From NCBI GenBank assembly GCA_022605405.1, contig JABYQQ010000013.1, forward strand, positions 1,240,001 through 1,304,000: a stretch of 64,000 nt of DNA. The letters are read 5' to 3'. The notes under the pieces were generated by a model. The model saw only the letters and a program-made list of their open reading frames with translations. It did not search any database and was not told where the DNA came from. This document shows, piece after piece, positions 37,762 through 51,670 of the stretch. This DNA comes from Earliella scabrosa. Lineage: Eukaryota > Basidiomycota > Agaricomycetes > Polyporales > Polyporaceae. The translations under genes were made by a program, and so were the position numbers. How positions within the stretch are numbered: position 1 is the first letter of the stretch; each line of letters starts with the position of its first letter.

Positions 37762-39100
37762 ACGACTGCTGCGCGTGGTGTACCATATCTTATTATATCC
37801 TGGGACATTTTCGTAGTTCTCTCAGTTCTCTCATTGATCGGACTTGGGATCACGATAAGAGGATCGTTGCATCTTCTCGCCTCTACGGGACGGAGCCTGT
37901 GTCCCGCACCCCTACCTTACCCCTCTCGACCGGCGTCACGTACACGTTCTGCTTATCTATCTATGCCGCTTTTCACTCTTCCTTGGTAATGGATCACCAG
38001 CATCCGCATTGTACATTGGCCTGGTTCGACCAGTGATACCCCTATCGTACGCTGGATATCCACCCTTCTATCTCAACGTGTGGACGCGCATCTGGCGTTG
38101 ATGCTAGAAGGGGTAGTTCTTGGACCGGGGCGCATGTGGACGGCGTGGGCAGCTGCGCGGAGACCGTGTGGCAGAAGGGAGTCGGTGTGCGAACGCGGAG
38201 GCGTCAGCAGATTGAGGTACCTGTCCGGCCAGTGTCAGGCCACCGCAGATTGCTGGCTCGGGTGAAACTTCGCTGCTCCACAAAGCCCAGGCCGCGGAGC
38301 GTATCGCGGAACGCGAGCCTATCTTGAGGGCCCGGGTCCGGACTGGCCAATGGGCGGACGCATTGCCGAGCGGAACAACAGCGGATGGTCGGGGGCTTGG
38401 ACGGTTCGTGTGTTCGGCGTCGGTTGGAGGAGGTGCGGAAGGGGCCTGGGGGATGGGTGCGAGGAGGACGAATGCGGGTGCGCACCGTTACAAGCCCGAT
38501 GCCTCGTTCCTTGTTTGACCCGATTGCGGCGAGGCTGGCGGCGCTGGAGGGACGCACCGCCTCCGGTCCTGTGAGGCTGCGTGGCGGTTATATAATATAT
38601 TGTGGCGGCGGAAGCTTGAGCTTGAGAAGGCGAGCGCGAAAGGGCGCGAAGGCTCGCAGGCTGTATCGCAGTCATCTGTTAGTCATGGGGTGGAGAGATC
38701 GTCGGGCGAGGGCCCGGAGCGAGTGCGAAGACGCGAAAATTGCACACTTCGCGGTGGAGGGAGAGGACTGGCCAGCGAGCGTCGGGAGCTCGGACGGCAG
38801 CGGATCCCCAGGCCGTCGCCAATCGCCAGCCTCGATCTCACTCATCTCGCGCAACGCCGCCACGTGAGATCTCAGATCCACATCTCTCTCGAGCTGACGC
38901 GTCCCTCCCCCTGCCCGTATATAACGCCTTCCTCCCCGCCTCCTGCCCCTTCCAACCACCCTCCACGCATAACCTCTCCGTCCCGTCCCGTCAGTCTCCA
39001 GCCCCGCATCTCCCGTCCTCGACATTGTCTGACTGACGGTCTTCAGCCTATCAGAACTTGTGTTCCCCACTCCCCCCGCACACGACAGACACTCTCCACC
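37762..39100. other. Intergenic region between syntaxin and AN1 genes
   Basis: About 1.34 kb. It holds the syntaxin 3' region, then GC-rich sequence with several chance open frames but no domain or splice evidence. A TTATATAATATATTG stretch lies at about 38588-38602. Confidence 0.4.
38918..38924 (+). promoter_or_regulatory. TATA-box candidate for the AN1 zinc-finger gene
   Basis: TATATAA lies 177 bp upstream of the ATG at 39101 and is followed by a C/T-rich leader. It is the clearest TATA-like element near this start; it is sequence evidence only. Confidence 0.45.
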
Positions 39101-39395
39101 ATGGCCGCCAAGAAGCGTTGCGAGTTCCAGTCCGAGTCCCGCTGCAACCAGGCGGTGTTGCGCATTGTGGGCCGCTGCCCCCACTGTCGTCTGGAGTTCT
39201 GTGGCGACGTGCGTACCCTCTCCATTGTTTGTCCCTGTTCCCAGGCTGACTGTGGCCCGTCCTCCCCCACAGCACCGCATGCCTGAGCACCATGAGTGCC
39301 AGAACCTGGAGAGCTGTCGGCAGCAGGCATTCGAGAAGAACAAGGCGAAGCTGGAGAGCGAGCGGACTGTTGCGTCCAAGATGGCGACGGCATGA
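39101..39395 (+). CDS. Small AN1-type zinc-finger protein
   Basis: Two-exon gene for a protein of about 75 residues. The start is MAAKKRCEFQSESRCNQAVL at 39101 (CACCATGG context). The intron at about 39210-39271 joins FCGD to HRMPEHHECQNLESC. The zinc-ligand pattern CEFQSESRC...CPHC...C...H...HHEC is that of a single AN1 domain, which makes up most of the protein; a short Lys/Glu-rich tail follows (KNKAKLESERTVASKM). AN1 proteins often act in ubiquitin-proteasome or stress responses, but no second domain (A20, UBL) is present to narrow the role. The stop is at 39393-39395. Confidence 0.85.
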
Positions 39396-40550
39396 TCTGC
39401 CCTCCCCACTCCCCTCTTCCGTCCTTCCAATCCTCCTACTCCCATCTATCGCTTCTCGACGCCCATCCATGCTCAACCTGTGGGGGCTGCTGGGCATGCC
39501 ACCGCCCGGGGCGCATCTCCATTCGCATCTCCGTCTCACCTTCACGACACTGCATATCGGCGCTATCACGACACAACGGACGTATGCTATACCACATCTA
39601 TCTTCCCCCCACCCCCGTAACTCCCGATGTTGCTATCTCTCTGCCTACGGATTATAATCGCATCTTCGCTGCATCGGTGTCCATATGTGTTTTCATATAT
39701 TGTCTCCCGGGTATATCAATGTAGAATTCTGTCATGACATTTCCTCGTGCGACGTGCGTTTCTCAGGGCGGGGGGCCAACTGATGCCGATGCGTTAAAGT
39801 CTACTCACACAGGCGTGGGTGAGATGGTTCACCTCAACTCCTGAAGAGTCATTCTGACTTCAAGCTTGTCCAATTGGCCACTGTCAACCTCGTGCGCGGT
39901 GTCGCAAGCGTACGTTTCTATGGCGCTGCCATGTCATTCGATGTCGCTTGTGCCTACTGACCTAGGCCTTCCCGTGCCCACAATGGTGCGCTATCATGCG
40001 ACGTGGATTGGCAAGAGGCGCAAGTGAGTCGTAAAGGCTCGACAGCTATTGCGCGAGCGTGCCGGACTTTGTGCGGTGGAGTGCGGTCGTTAACGCGTTT
40101 CCGCCATGCGCGACGGCCCAGAATGGCAGGCGAGATGCCTAATCGCCTGGTCCGGACCGCGTATAAGAGTCAGATCGCTCCACTATCCGATTTCCCTCAA
40201 GCACTCTAGCCAGTCTCTCGTCTTGCTGAGTACAGTACTGCTCGACGCGTCCGTATCCCCATCTTGTCCATACCTGGTCCATCGCGACTGTCTGCTTACC
40301 GACCGCGCTCGCAGGCACCCCGCCGGAACAACGATTTCACGTGCATCGGCATCCAACAGCGATCGCCCCCCCTCTCAGCGTAAAAGCACAGGTGAGCCGG
40401 TTCCCTTTATCAGGCTGACGTCGACATGGCGCGCCTGGAACGTAGACCGCCCCTTTTACTCACTGCTGCTGCATTGTTTGCGCTCGTGTTCTTGCTCCCT
40501 GCGTCATGGCCAGAAGACTGAAGCAAGTCGCAAATCACCTAGAAGCCAAG
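39396..40550. other. Intergenic region upstream of aspartate aminotransferase
   Basis: About 1.15 kb without a recognised gene. A TATA-like GTATAAGAG lies at about 40161-40169, roughly 390 bp upstream of the next start. The interval 40204-40505 could hold a 5' leader, possibly with an intron, but nothing proves it. Confidence 0.4.
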
Positions 40551-42861
<2,311 letters not shown>

Positions 42862-43109
42862 GCTGCAGCCGGGCTGGCCGCTGTAACAGCCCGGACGGAG
42901 GCTCGGACATCGGCCGGGGAGTGGCATAGGAACGGAAGCGGACATGTACGCTACTTACAGACGGAGCGATGTGTAGCGTAGAGGGGGCGTGGGAAATGAC
43001 GTGTGTGTTCCTGAGCAGCAGTCTAGACCGAAAGGGGCCAAAAGCGGCAGGAGTGACATCATCCGGGGGACGAGCGAGATGTTGAGAAGGATCGTTCCGC
43101 ATCATTTTC

Positions 43110-43745
43110 ATAGAGCACCACGGCCGCTGCCTCAGCCTCTCTCTCTCAGCCTCTCTCTCCCTTCCTCTTCCGTCCGCCTCCCTCCTCCTCGTCCCTCTCC
43201 CCCGCCCCCTCCACGACGCCCCCGCCGCCCCCTTGCTCCCCGCCCCGCCCCCGCCTCTCCCCGTCCAGGCATCCCGCCCCCCGCCCCCGCCCCCGCCTCC
43301 GTCTGCCAGCGAGTGCGCCGAAGAGCCCCGGTGGTGTGCATGCACACTGACACGCCGTCTGGACACGATCCCCCTCCCTCGCGCATGTCCCTCTTGCCCC
43401 CACTCCGGCCCCTTCATCCGCTCCTCATCCCCGCAGAACACACGCTCTGACTCGCGTCCCCGCTGCTCTATGCTGCACTCACCCCCTCCCGGTCTCTTCT
43501 CTCCCGCTGCTGCGCCCTGCCTGCCCTCCTTCTCTCCCCTGCCCTCTTGCGTCATCTCCTCCCGACCTCTCTCGTCTCAGTGCCGCCCATTTCCTCGTGC
43601 TCGGCCCTGACTTTTCTCCCCCGTCCGCCTCTTCCCAGGCCTCCGCCCTCTCTTCTCCTCCCCCATCTCGTCCCGCGCGTCTCCCCTCCGCCGCTCCTTG
43701 CATCCCGTTCTCATCCTCCTCAGACGCGCCGCTCTCTCTAATTAC
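43110..43745 (+). promoter_or_regulatory. Long pyrimidine-rich tract upstream of PP4R1-like gene
   Basis: About 600 bp of almost continuous C/T-rich plus-strand sequence (CTCTCTCTCAGCCTCTCTCT, then C-rich blocks) leads directly to the ATG. Fungal promoters often carry CT-rich tracts just upstream of transcription starts, but this one is unusually long. It may be promoter, 5' leader or both. Confidence 0.5.
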
Positions 43746-43784
43746 ATGGGAATCTTGCTGTCCTTATTATTTCCCCCTCTGTTC

Positions 43785-46700
43785 ATGTCCTCCCAATTCT
43801 CCTCTTCCTCGACCACCACCGACAACTCCCGCTCGTCCTCCCCATCTCCCCACCCAGACCACGCCGGCCCCGACATTCCCCTCCAGCCCCTCGACGATGA
43901 CCTCCCAGATCCCTCCCCGCCCTCAAGTCCCAAACCGTCTGTCATCGCGTCTCCGCCCCTTGACACGCGCCCGTACTCGCCTCATGGTGTGGGCATCGGT
44001 ATATTGTCCCCCCAGCCCGTCTTGGGGCCCTTCGCGCCCATGACGCGCGCGAGCTTTGCCCCGCTACAAGTCAAGTCTTCCCCGGGCGAGCAGCGCTCTA
44101 ACCCGTTCGAGACTGTCGCTTCTCCGCGTCGTCCCACCAGCCCGTTCGAACCACTTGCCCTGCGCGCTAGCGGATCGCGTTCTCCGGAAATTGCCCAGCG
44201 CTCTGCCTCGCCGCTCTCCGCACCAAGGCATCTCGAGGACGCGTCGGCGAACGATGGGAACGCGGGTGAGCACATCCCACTCACGTCGCATTCTAGCGCC
44301 GATGCCGGTCACGCCGGTCTGCGTATCGCTATCCCCCCACCCAATCCCACCGCGTCCACCTCAACCCCATCGCCGCCGCTACTCTCCCAGCCGGCCCAGG
44401 ACCCAGTCGCGAGCTCAATCTCCTCGGTCATTGACTCAGGGGCGTCTGGGCCAGCATTAGAGGCTCCAGCCCCTGCGTCTGCTGTGGATCTCCTCGCCCC
44501 CTCGGCCGATCTGAACATTGACTTCTCAGAGTTCGATACCGAAGGGTACAGTGCGCTCGAGAAATTTTACCTATTCTCGCGCAGCAGAGCGAGCTTCCAT
44601 AAGGTGTTCATTGCTCACGCGCTGCAGAGCTACCTGCTTGGGGCTGAGACATCCGGCGCAGATGTCCCTAGCAGGGAAGTCATCGAGCGGATCACCCCGA
44701 GTGAGGCCGTTGAATACGTTCTCCCGCTGCTCAACACGCTGGCTTTGGATGAAGGTGCGTCAGCCGTTTATCTTCGCCGTGTTGCCGTGAACACTCACAT
44801 GCACGTTCTTTTCCCGCCCTAAAACGCGACTTTGGCGCCTGATCGCTGTTTGTTTGCGATTCTGATCTTCTCACTGCACACCGATCACGTAACCTTGCGG
44901 TGCGTGCCCGCTCATTGTGCGCAATGGAACCTTTCCACCACGCTGCAATCGGTTCGGTGGTAATACTTGCAGACCAAAACGTCCAAGAGGCTCTCGCGGC
45001 GGAGCTGGTGCCCATAATCTGGTGGTTCCTCACGCATTGCAGACTGGTCGAAGACGAAGCGCCGTTGCCTCCCTCTCCGCCAGCTACGACACCGCTCAGT
45101 CCAAGCACCTCGCTGTCCATAGAGCGCGAGCCGTCTCTTCGTCCTGACGTGCTGGTTGGCGACCTGGACGTTCAAGCACTGTCCGATCATGTCACGAGTG
45201 CAGGGGAAGAGTCGGATGCACCAATCACGGTCCCCGTTCAGGCATTCACGCCGATGTTGGGCACTCTCCTGCTCAGTCCCAATGGTATCGTAGGCGGGTC
45301 TGCCCGCTATGCAGTCGTCGAGCTCTTGCGGCGCCTGCGACGAGCTGACCAACGGGAGGATGACGAAGACTCGGATCGCCCGGACGAACCAGCCAATCCT
45401 GTGCCAATCGAGGAGACGCGGCTGAGCAGTCCGACTCCTTCCCAGAGTGAATATCAAGAGGCACAGGATGCGCTTGAAATCGGTCTCTTCCAGCGCAACG
45501 AGCGTCGTCTTTTCGAGCGCGAGCTGATTTATCAGGTGGTCATCGGCATGGGCCGCCTCGACATGGACGACAACAGGGCCGATCAAGATATGGAGGGGAC
45601 ACTTGGCATTACGCTCGACTCTGGTCCGTCTACAGCAGTCCCGACCCCGCACCCCGATCCATCAGCCGTTGATAGTGACTCCTACTTTCCTGCTACTGCG
45701 GTCTCCGGACTCACAGCAAGCTCAGCGTCAAGCGCGGTCATCACTTCCCCGCCCATGCCCACGGCTGAATTGGCTGCATTCGCCACGAGCGCACTGTCTC
45801 CCGTGCCGTCGCCTTCCCCACCGGTCTCATCAACGTCTTCCCTGACCAGCTCGCCTGGCCACTCATCGGCGTCCACGCCTTCGCTGACGTCATCGACGTC
45901 GTCTTCTTCCGGTGAATATTCCGATACCGCGGAGAACAGCGGCACGGAACGGTTTGGTCTCGATCTGACGGATGGACTTCCCGGTAGCGACGACATGGAG
46001 GTTCCGATGGACGTCGACGAAGTCAGCAACACTAGTACCGAAACGCTTGCCAGTCCGACTCGAGTAACCGGCCCCCCTGAGGTCAAGCTGCCGGCTCCCC
46101 ATAACTGGACGACTTCAGGCGCTCTGCCCCGGCATGCTGCCCTTCCGACTACACCGCCGTTCGAGGTACCGCCGCCACCGTCTGTCGCAGCACCTGTCCC
46201 AGCTTCGATGGACGGCGCATTGCCGATCACTGGGCTACCGATGCTACAGGTGCAGGCACCCTCGACGAGCCCTGTGACCGAGGAGCCCCCGCGACAGCTA
46301 GGTGGTTGGATGAGTCCCAACTCTGCGGCCCGCCAACTCGAGGCGATAGAGAACCCGCAGCCAGCAGTCGATGGCGTGCTGAACGAGGAGGCGTCCGTTG
46401 GACGGCTGTCAAGTATGAGTTTGATGGCGGCTGTGACGGCGAGCGGTGCGTACACCCGCGATGCAATTGGCTTTGCGCGTCTTCTTACGGTTGGTTATCC
46501 CACAGGGTCTATTGGCGAGGACACGAAGAAGGCGTTCGTTGCCGAGGTCGAGCGGGTCGGTCGGGACGAGGTATACTGGGTGAGGCGGGAGGCGAGCTTC
46601 GCGGTGGGCGCGCTTGCGAAAGTGGTACCTGTGGAAGTGGTGACGTCGTCCCTGGTGAGTCATTCACGCGCTCAGATCATCCGCCCGAAGAGACGTTCTG

Positions 46701-48309
46701 AATGGACCGCACGGCGAACCAGCTTCCTTTGTTCGAGGCCTTGTGTCACGACTCGACGTGGCATGTGCGTCACTCGGTTCTCTTCGCGCTTCCGGCCATT
46801 CTGTCGAGGCTCACGCCGGAGCACCGCCGGCGGCTCGCGCTCGACGTCGTTCTGCCCCTGTCACAGGACGAGGAGCCGACCGTCCGTTCCGCCGTGCTCG
46901 AGGCGCTGGGTGAGGTCATGTACACCTTCGTCGACGACAAGGACGGACCGCCGGAGCAGCTCCTCAAGCTCTTCCTGGGCATCCGTGAAATGGACGATCC
47001 GGGCGGTGGTGCGTCTACCCACCCTGCCGAGAACGTCGCCCATCCAGAACCGCAATCGCCACATCCCTCGCAACCGCCACAGCCTCGTTCAGCCACATCC
47101 GTGTCCGCGACAAGTTCAGCATGGAGTGACTACGGGACCGACGCTGGCGGCGGCTTTGATATTTATGACGACCCTCAGCGACCCCTTGTGTGCGCCTTCA
47201 ACTACCCCGCCGTGGCCCTGACACTGGGAAAGGAGCGTTGGCCGGAGCTGCGGCCGCTGTACCTTTCTCTCGTCCAAGACCCTTCGTTCAAGGTCCGCAA
47301 GACACTCGCCGCGTCCCTGGGCGAGATTGCGAAAGTGATCGGCGAAGATCATGCCCGAGCCGATCTCATGGACGTCTTCCGGTCGAGCTTGCACGCGGAG
47401 GAGAGCGAGGTTCGCATGAAGGTCATAGAAGCGTTGCAGACGTTCACGCGGGCGCTGGGGATCCCGGAGCGCGCAGAGGTGGTCAGCGAGCTCGCAGAGG
47501 CTTTCTCCTCCGGTAAGCTTTCTGGCTGGCGCGAGAGGGAGGCTGCGGCCAAAGCTCTCGGCGGGTTGGTTGAGGTCGAGGGCATCGATGGCGATGTTTT
47601 GCGGCGGATGTTGGTCAGAGCCCTTGACGACCGTGTGGCGGCCGTTAGGGAGGCAGCGGTGACAGTGGTGAGTGGCGGCTTAATTCAACAAATTTGTTCT
47701 GCCTTCACATGCTAATTATGACGCGACGAACCCCCCAGCTACCCGCGTTCGTGAAGGCGTGGAAGACGGCGCCGACATTATTGGACGCGCTCCGAACCGA
47801 CGTCCGCGCGTTCGCCCAATCCACTGCATTCCGGAAGAGGACAATATGGGTTACATGCATCCAAGAGATGTTGACGCACGACCAGGGGGATGTGGCTATC
47901 CGCACCGACACATTTTGGGAGACGCTCTCGTCGCTCGTTCGGGATCCAATCGTCGACGTGCGGATACGCGTCGCGCGGCTGCTGGGCCTAATCATCGGTA
48001 AGTGCATCAGTGCTCATGCGGAGCCCTCACGTTATCTGCCCATGTCGTCATCCGCTGATGAGCCAATCCTGTTTCGCAGACAAGTTTGGCCGCATTGATA
48101 GTGGAATTGCCGCGAAGACGGTCGGCCTAGCACGGGATCTGGTGCAGGACCCTTCCCACGAGGTGCAGGCTTTCGCCACCGCCGTTGTTGCCGACGGTTC
48201 TCTTGCAGGGTCGGACTCTCGCCGTGCGCCTCCGGTGACGACGTTCTCGCCTCGTGTCGAGAAGAGCGCGGCTACGTTCTCCCGCCCGCCGCCGCCAAGT
48301 CCCAGCTGA
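43785..48309 (+). CDS. PP4 regulatory subunit 1-like HEAT-repeat protein
   Basis: HEAT/ARM scaffold resembling protein phosphatase 4 regulatory subunit 1 (about 1,400 residues). ATGs at 43746 (MGILLSLLFPPLF) and 43785 (MSSQFSSSS) are in frame; I use the second because the first adds a hydrophobic stretch unusual for this family. A long Ser/Pro-rich N-terminus leads to helical repeats: TEGYSALEKFYLFSRSRASF, EYVLPLLNTLALDE-DQNVQE, ALAAELVPIIWWFLTHCRLV, CHDSTWHVRHSVLFALPAIL, DPSFKVRKTLAASLGEIAKV and DDRVAAVREAAVTVLPAFVK. The WWFLTHC and VQEALAAELVPI blocks suggest PP4R1. A large acidic/Ser-rich insert (about 45550-46350) splits the repeat array. Introns lie at about 44755-44972 and in several shorter places. 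The stop is at 48307-48309. Role in phosphatase targeting is inferred. Confidence 0.75.
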
Positions 48310-49676
48310 GACATGGAGCAATTAGCACGGTTGATCACCACCCAAACTGCTCCAGCGCCCGCACTTCGGTTGGGCACTCGTTCCCCAGCGGAATGGACCG
48401 TCGGCCGCTGCCTACCGCTTGCATGCGGTAAGGCATATGGGACGACGCCCGACAGTGGACCGCACCAAGAAGTCCAGACACGGGTCCGACCTGCGGCGGA
48501 AGCATGCGTCGACCTCCGTCCGACGTCATCCTACCTTCGAGCGGCATTCATTGTCGCACAGAGAAAGCATGCGCGTCGTGGCACCGCATAATTGCCCCGG
48601 CCTCAGTCAGCAGACCCTCGGCCGCCTTATATAGCTAACTTATCGTGTACGACCCGCCATCCTACTGCTGCAGCCCTATCACCGTTGCCTTTCCACCGTT
48701 TACAATGTTCTCGCCTCATGCTCTGACGATCCGCCGTTCCGTTCACGTTCATACTGTATCATTAAGTACATACCATCCTGATTTACCGTAGCATATGATA
48801 GTTCAACCTCTACAGAAAAATAATTGGTGATCAGTGACTATCCGTTCGTGCATGCCCCTTTCCCTCCCCTGATCAACCGTCTGACGTGGTTGCCTGGCCC
48901 ATTTACCGACCAACGGGAATGCGGCTTGGCGGGTCAGCCAATCGCAGCTGTCGGGCGCAGTGTCACGCTCATCTTTTGGTCGAAGCATTCGATCCGTCGT
49001 ACCATCGACGCTCTATCGCATCGGCCGCCGCGCACGCACCCCCAAGCGCAGCACTATGGCTAATGCCCCCGCTCGAGTTAACCCCCTCTAGGGCCTGGAA
49101 CCACTCCACGGCTCGAACTTCAGGGGCTGGAGTTGGCGTGTCACAGCGTGACTCAGAATAAGGTTAGGGTTTTGTCAGGGACGCGCCGAGGCACGAGGCA
49201 CGTGAGGACAATAGAGGCGGAGGCGCAAGCGCCGAGAACCCCGGCTTTGTTCTCTTGACACGCGGCGTAAGGCTGAGTGAATGCGCCTCGCTTTGTGCAC
49301 GAAGAATAGGTCCGCGTCCTGCCCCCGTCGCTGTGGTCGTGGAAAGATGCTTACAATAAGTAAGAGCCGCCTGCGGGGGGCGCGTTCCCCGCTCTCCTCT
49401 CGAGACCTTATTCTCTTGCCCCGTTCTGCCTGCTGCGTCCTGGCTCTGACGACCTTCCTTCCTTAAGTGCCCGTTACTCGACTCGAGGCTGGTGTGCGGT
49501 CTTGACGGCCATCCTCGTGCTCACTTCACCCACTGCTGGTTTCGTGCGACCTGCTGGCAGCGTATATCTTCACCTGTAGATTGACAGGATACGACTTCTT
49601 CCCCTCCTCTCGCCGTCCACTCGAACACGCACTTCACGACTAGAAATTCACGACCGGGCCTCTACCTTATGACGTG
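48310..49676. other. Intergenic region
   Basis: About 1.37 kb without a recognisable gene. A TTATATAG element lies at about 48626-48633 and a short GGTTAGGGTTTTG at about 49162-49174. I see no repeats or structured RNA. Confidence 0.4.
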
Positions 49677-51252
49677 ATGGCGTACTGCTTGGGCTTTCAT
49701 AGAACTCGGACATGGGTGTTTGGTGAGTACGCGCCTGTGTGTTCAGTGGATGTGGCTTGGGGAGCTGACCGGTGGCCTGGGTACAGTAATTGCTACTTTC
49801 GTTAGCCTGGTGTGGACCGCGCTGTTGAGTGCGGAGATATTTGTGTTGTATGATAGGTCGGATAGGGCGCAGAGTGAGTGGTCGTCTGTGTGGGTGCTTG
49901 CATCGCATGTCTCAACCGTGCACGCGCAATCATCAGGGAACTTGGTCGGCGTCATGATATTCGTGAATGCAGTCACTGCAGTAATGCCACTAGTGCTGTG
50001 AGTGTACGCTTATTGTGTATCGTATCTTGCATGTTTGCTGACAGTGTTATCATATTTAGACTTCTGGTAGAGTTCCGTGTGTGGTTGGATGGGGCGAGGA
50101 TGGCCTTCCTGCTTGTGGCGCATTTTGGTACGTCTATTGATATGCATGCAGTACTGTGAGTTGCTCATGCCCAACAGGAACTGCATTGCTGTTTGCGTTG
50201 TTCAACCCGACGTTTGTGTGTCCTGCTGAACGTGAGTGATGCTCAGCGAATGGTCATCGTTTCGGTGCTGACCGGTCTTCAGCATCACAGCGCAAGTTAT
50301 GCCGGGACGTCAATCTGGCCATACTTGTGTGCAGCTGGGTGCTTCCGGCTTTGTGTACGTGCTATTTCTTCCCGTGTGCATTCCATTAATGCTGACCGGG
50401 GCTGTCGCTGCAGTTGTGTGGTATTCCGCCTTCCTGGCGGTCATGCACTACAAGAAGCTGACCGATGTCGCCCCAGCTCGGGAGGCCCGGGAGAAGCACT
50501 TGTCAACCGACCTACCGATTATGAACCCGGCGTCGCGACGTCCTTCCACTGTACCCAGCGTGTACAGTGCGGCCTCGGCGCGGCGGACTCAAACAGTTTC
50601 TCAGGGGCCGCCTCCTCCCATGCCTCAATGGCCGCCTCCAAATTTGCCGGGAACCGGATCGGCCTCACACTCGGCCTTCAGACAAGCTTCTTTGGCACAA
50701 GAGAGACAGCCACAATCGCGGCCGTACCACAATCACACGCCCTTCACGCCCGAGAGGCAGGGGTCGCGTCCAGTCATAAGCCAACCAACGGCGATGCAGC
50801 AGAGACCCCCGTCGTTACGACCATTTATACTGCAGCCTCCTCCGACTCAGGCATCGTGGCGGCCTATGTCGTCTCAACAGCAGATGCAAATGCCCCCCAA
50901 AGCCTTCACTTATCCGCCGTCTCAGCGCTCCATCCAGCGATCCTCAGTCTCTCAGCAGTCCCATCAAAGGCGGATATCACAGCCCCTGTCACTGTCCATT
51001 CCGTCGGCATACTCACAGAGAACATCTCAGGACTCGCGCCGAACGAGCGCGCAACCGTCTCGCCCTGCGTCACAGCTGCCATCCCCATCAACTCCGCAAT
51101 CATCCTCCCGATCCGCGTCGTCCCGCGTGATGTCCAAGGAGCTCGTCCTCTCGCCCATTGCGGAGGTCGACAATTCCTCGCCAAACTCAAAGTCTTCGGA
51201 GAGATCTTCAGGAAGACTCTCCAAGCCGTCGCCATTGCTGCCATACCTGTAA
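49677..51252 (+). CDS. Second four-TM MARVEL-like membrane protein with Ser/Gln/Pro-rich tail
   Basis: Unnamed gene. The start MAYCLGFHRTRTWVF at 49677 splices to VIATFVSLVWTALLSAEIFV, then RNLVGVMIFVNAVTAVMPLV, LLVEFRVWLDGARMAFLLVA-HFGTALLFALFNPTF, and CRDVNLAILVCSWVLPAL-FVWYSAFLAVMHY, which gives four membrane segments from small exons. The long last exon encodes about 280 residues of low-complexity Ser/Gln/Pro/Arg-rich sequence (for example QSVSQQSHQRR-like stretches, SSQQQMQMPPKAF). It shares the layout of the gene at 4605-6071: four TM segments from small exons and a disordered tail of similar size, although the sequences differ. A MARVEL-like fold is inferred. The stop is at 51250-51252. 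Confidence 0.7.
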
Positions 51253-51670
51253 TCTTCCATGGGACACTAACATTGTACGAATACGCACTATGTATCGATA
51301 GACTCTCCATAGCATTGTACCTGATGGACAAGGATGATGATTAATGAATCCACTGCTTTCGCTCTCGGACATCGGACACGGGAGCATGCAGACAATCATG
51401 CACGGCGAGATGAGGCCATGGACGGACTGAGACAGGTCTACCGACACTCGCGACACCGGCGCCACACATCCCCGAATACTTTATGCAGTCGTTCGCCACG
51501 TGCGCGGAGTTCCCGTACGCTCTCATCCTCGTCCCGAACTTCGGCCTTGGCTAGCGTGCTCGTCCAAGGCTCGTCTCATGTCTTGACAGCAACCTTGCTT
51601 GATCTACCATTCTCAAACCATCCCATTTCTGTGAACCTTCGACATCCCGATCCACTGCAAGGCGCCGGAG

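Noticed and set aside
49162..49174. Telomere-like GGTTAGGGTTTTG
   Set aside because: Only one to two units; not an array, and well inside a gene-dense region.
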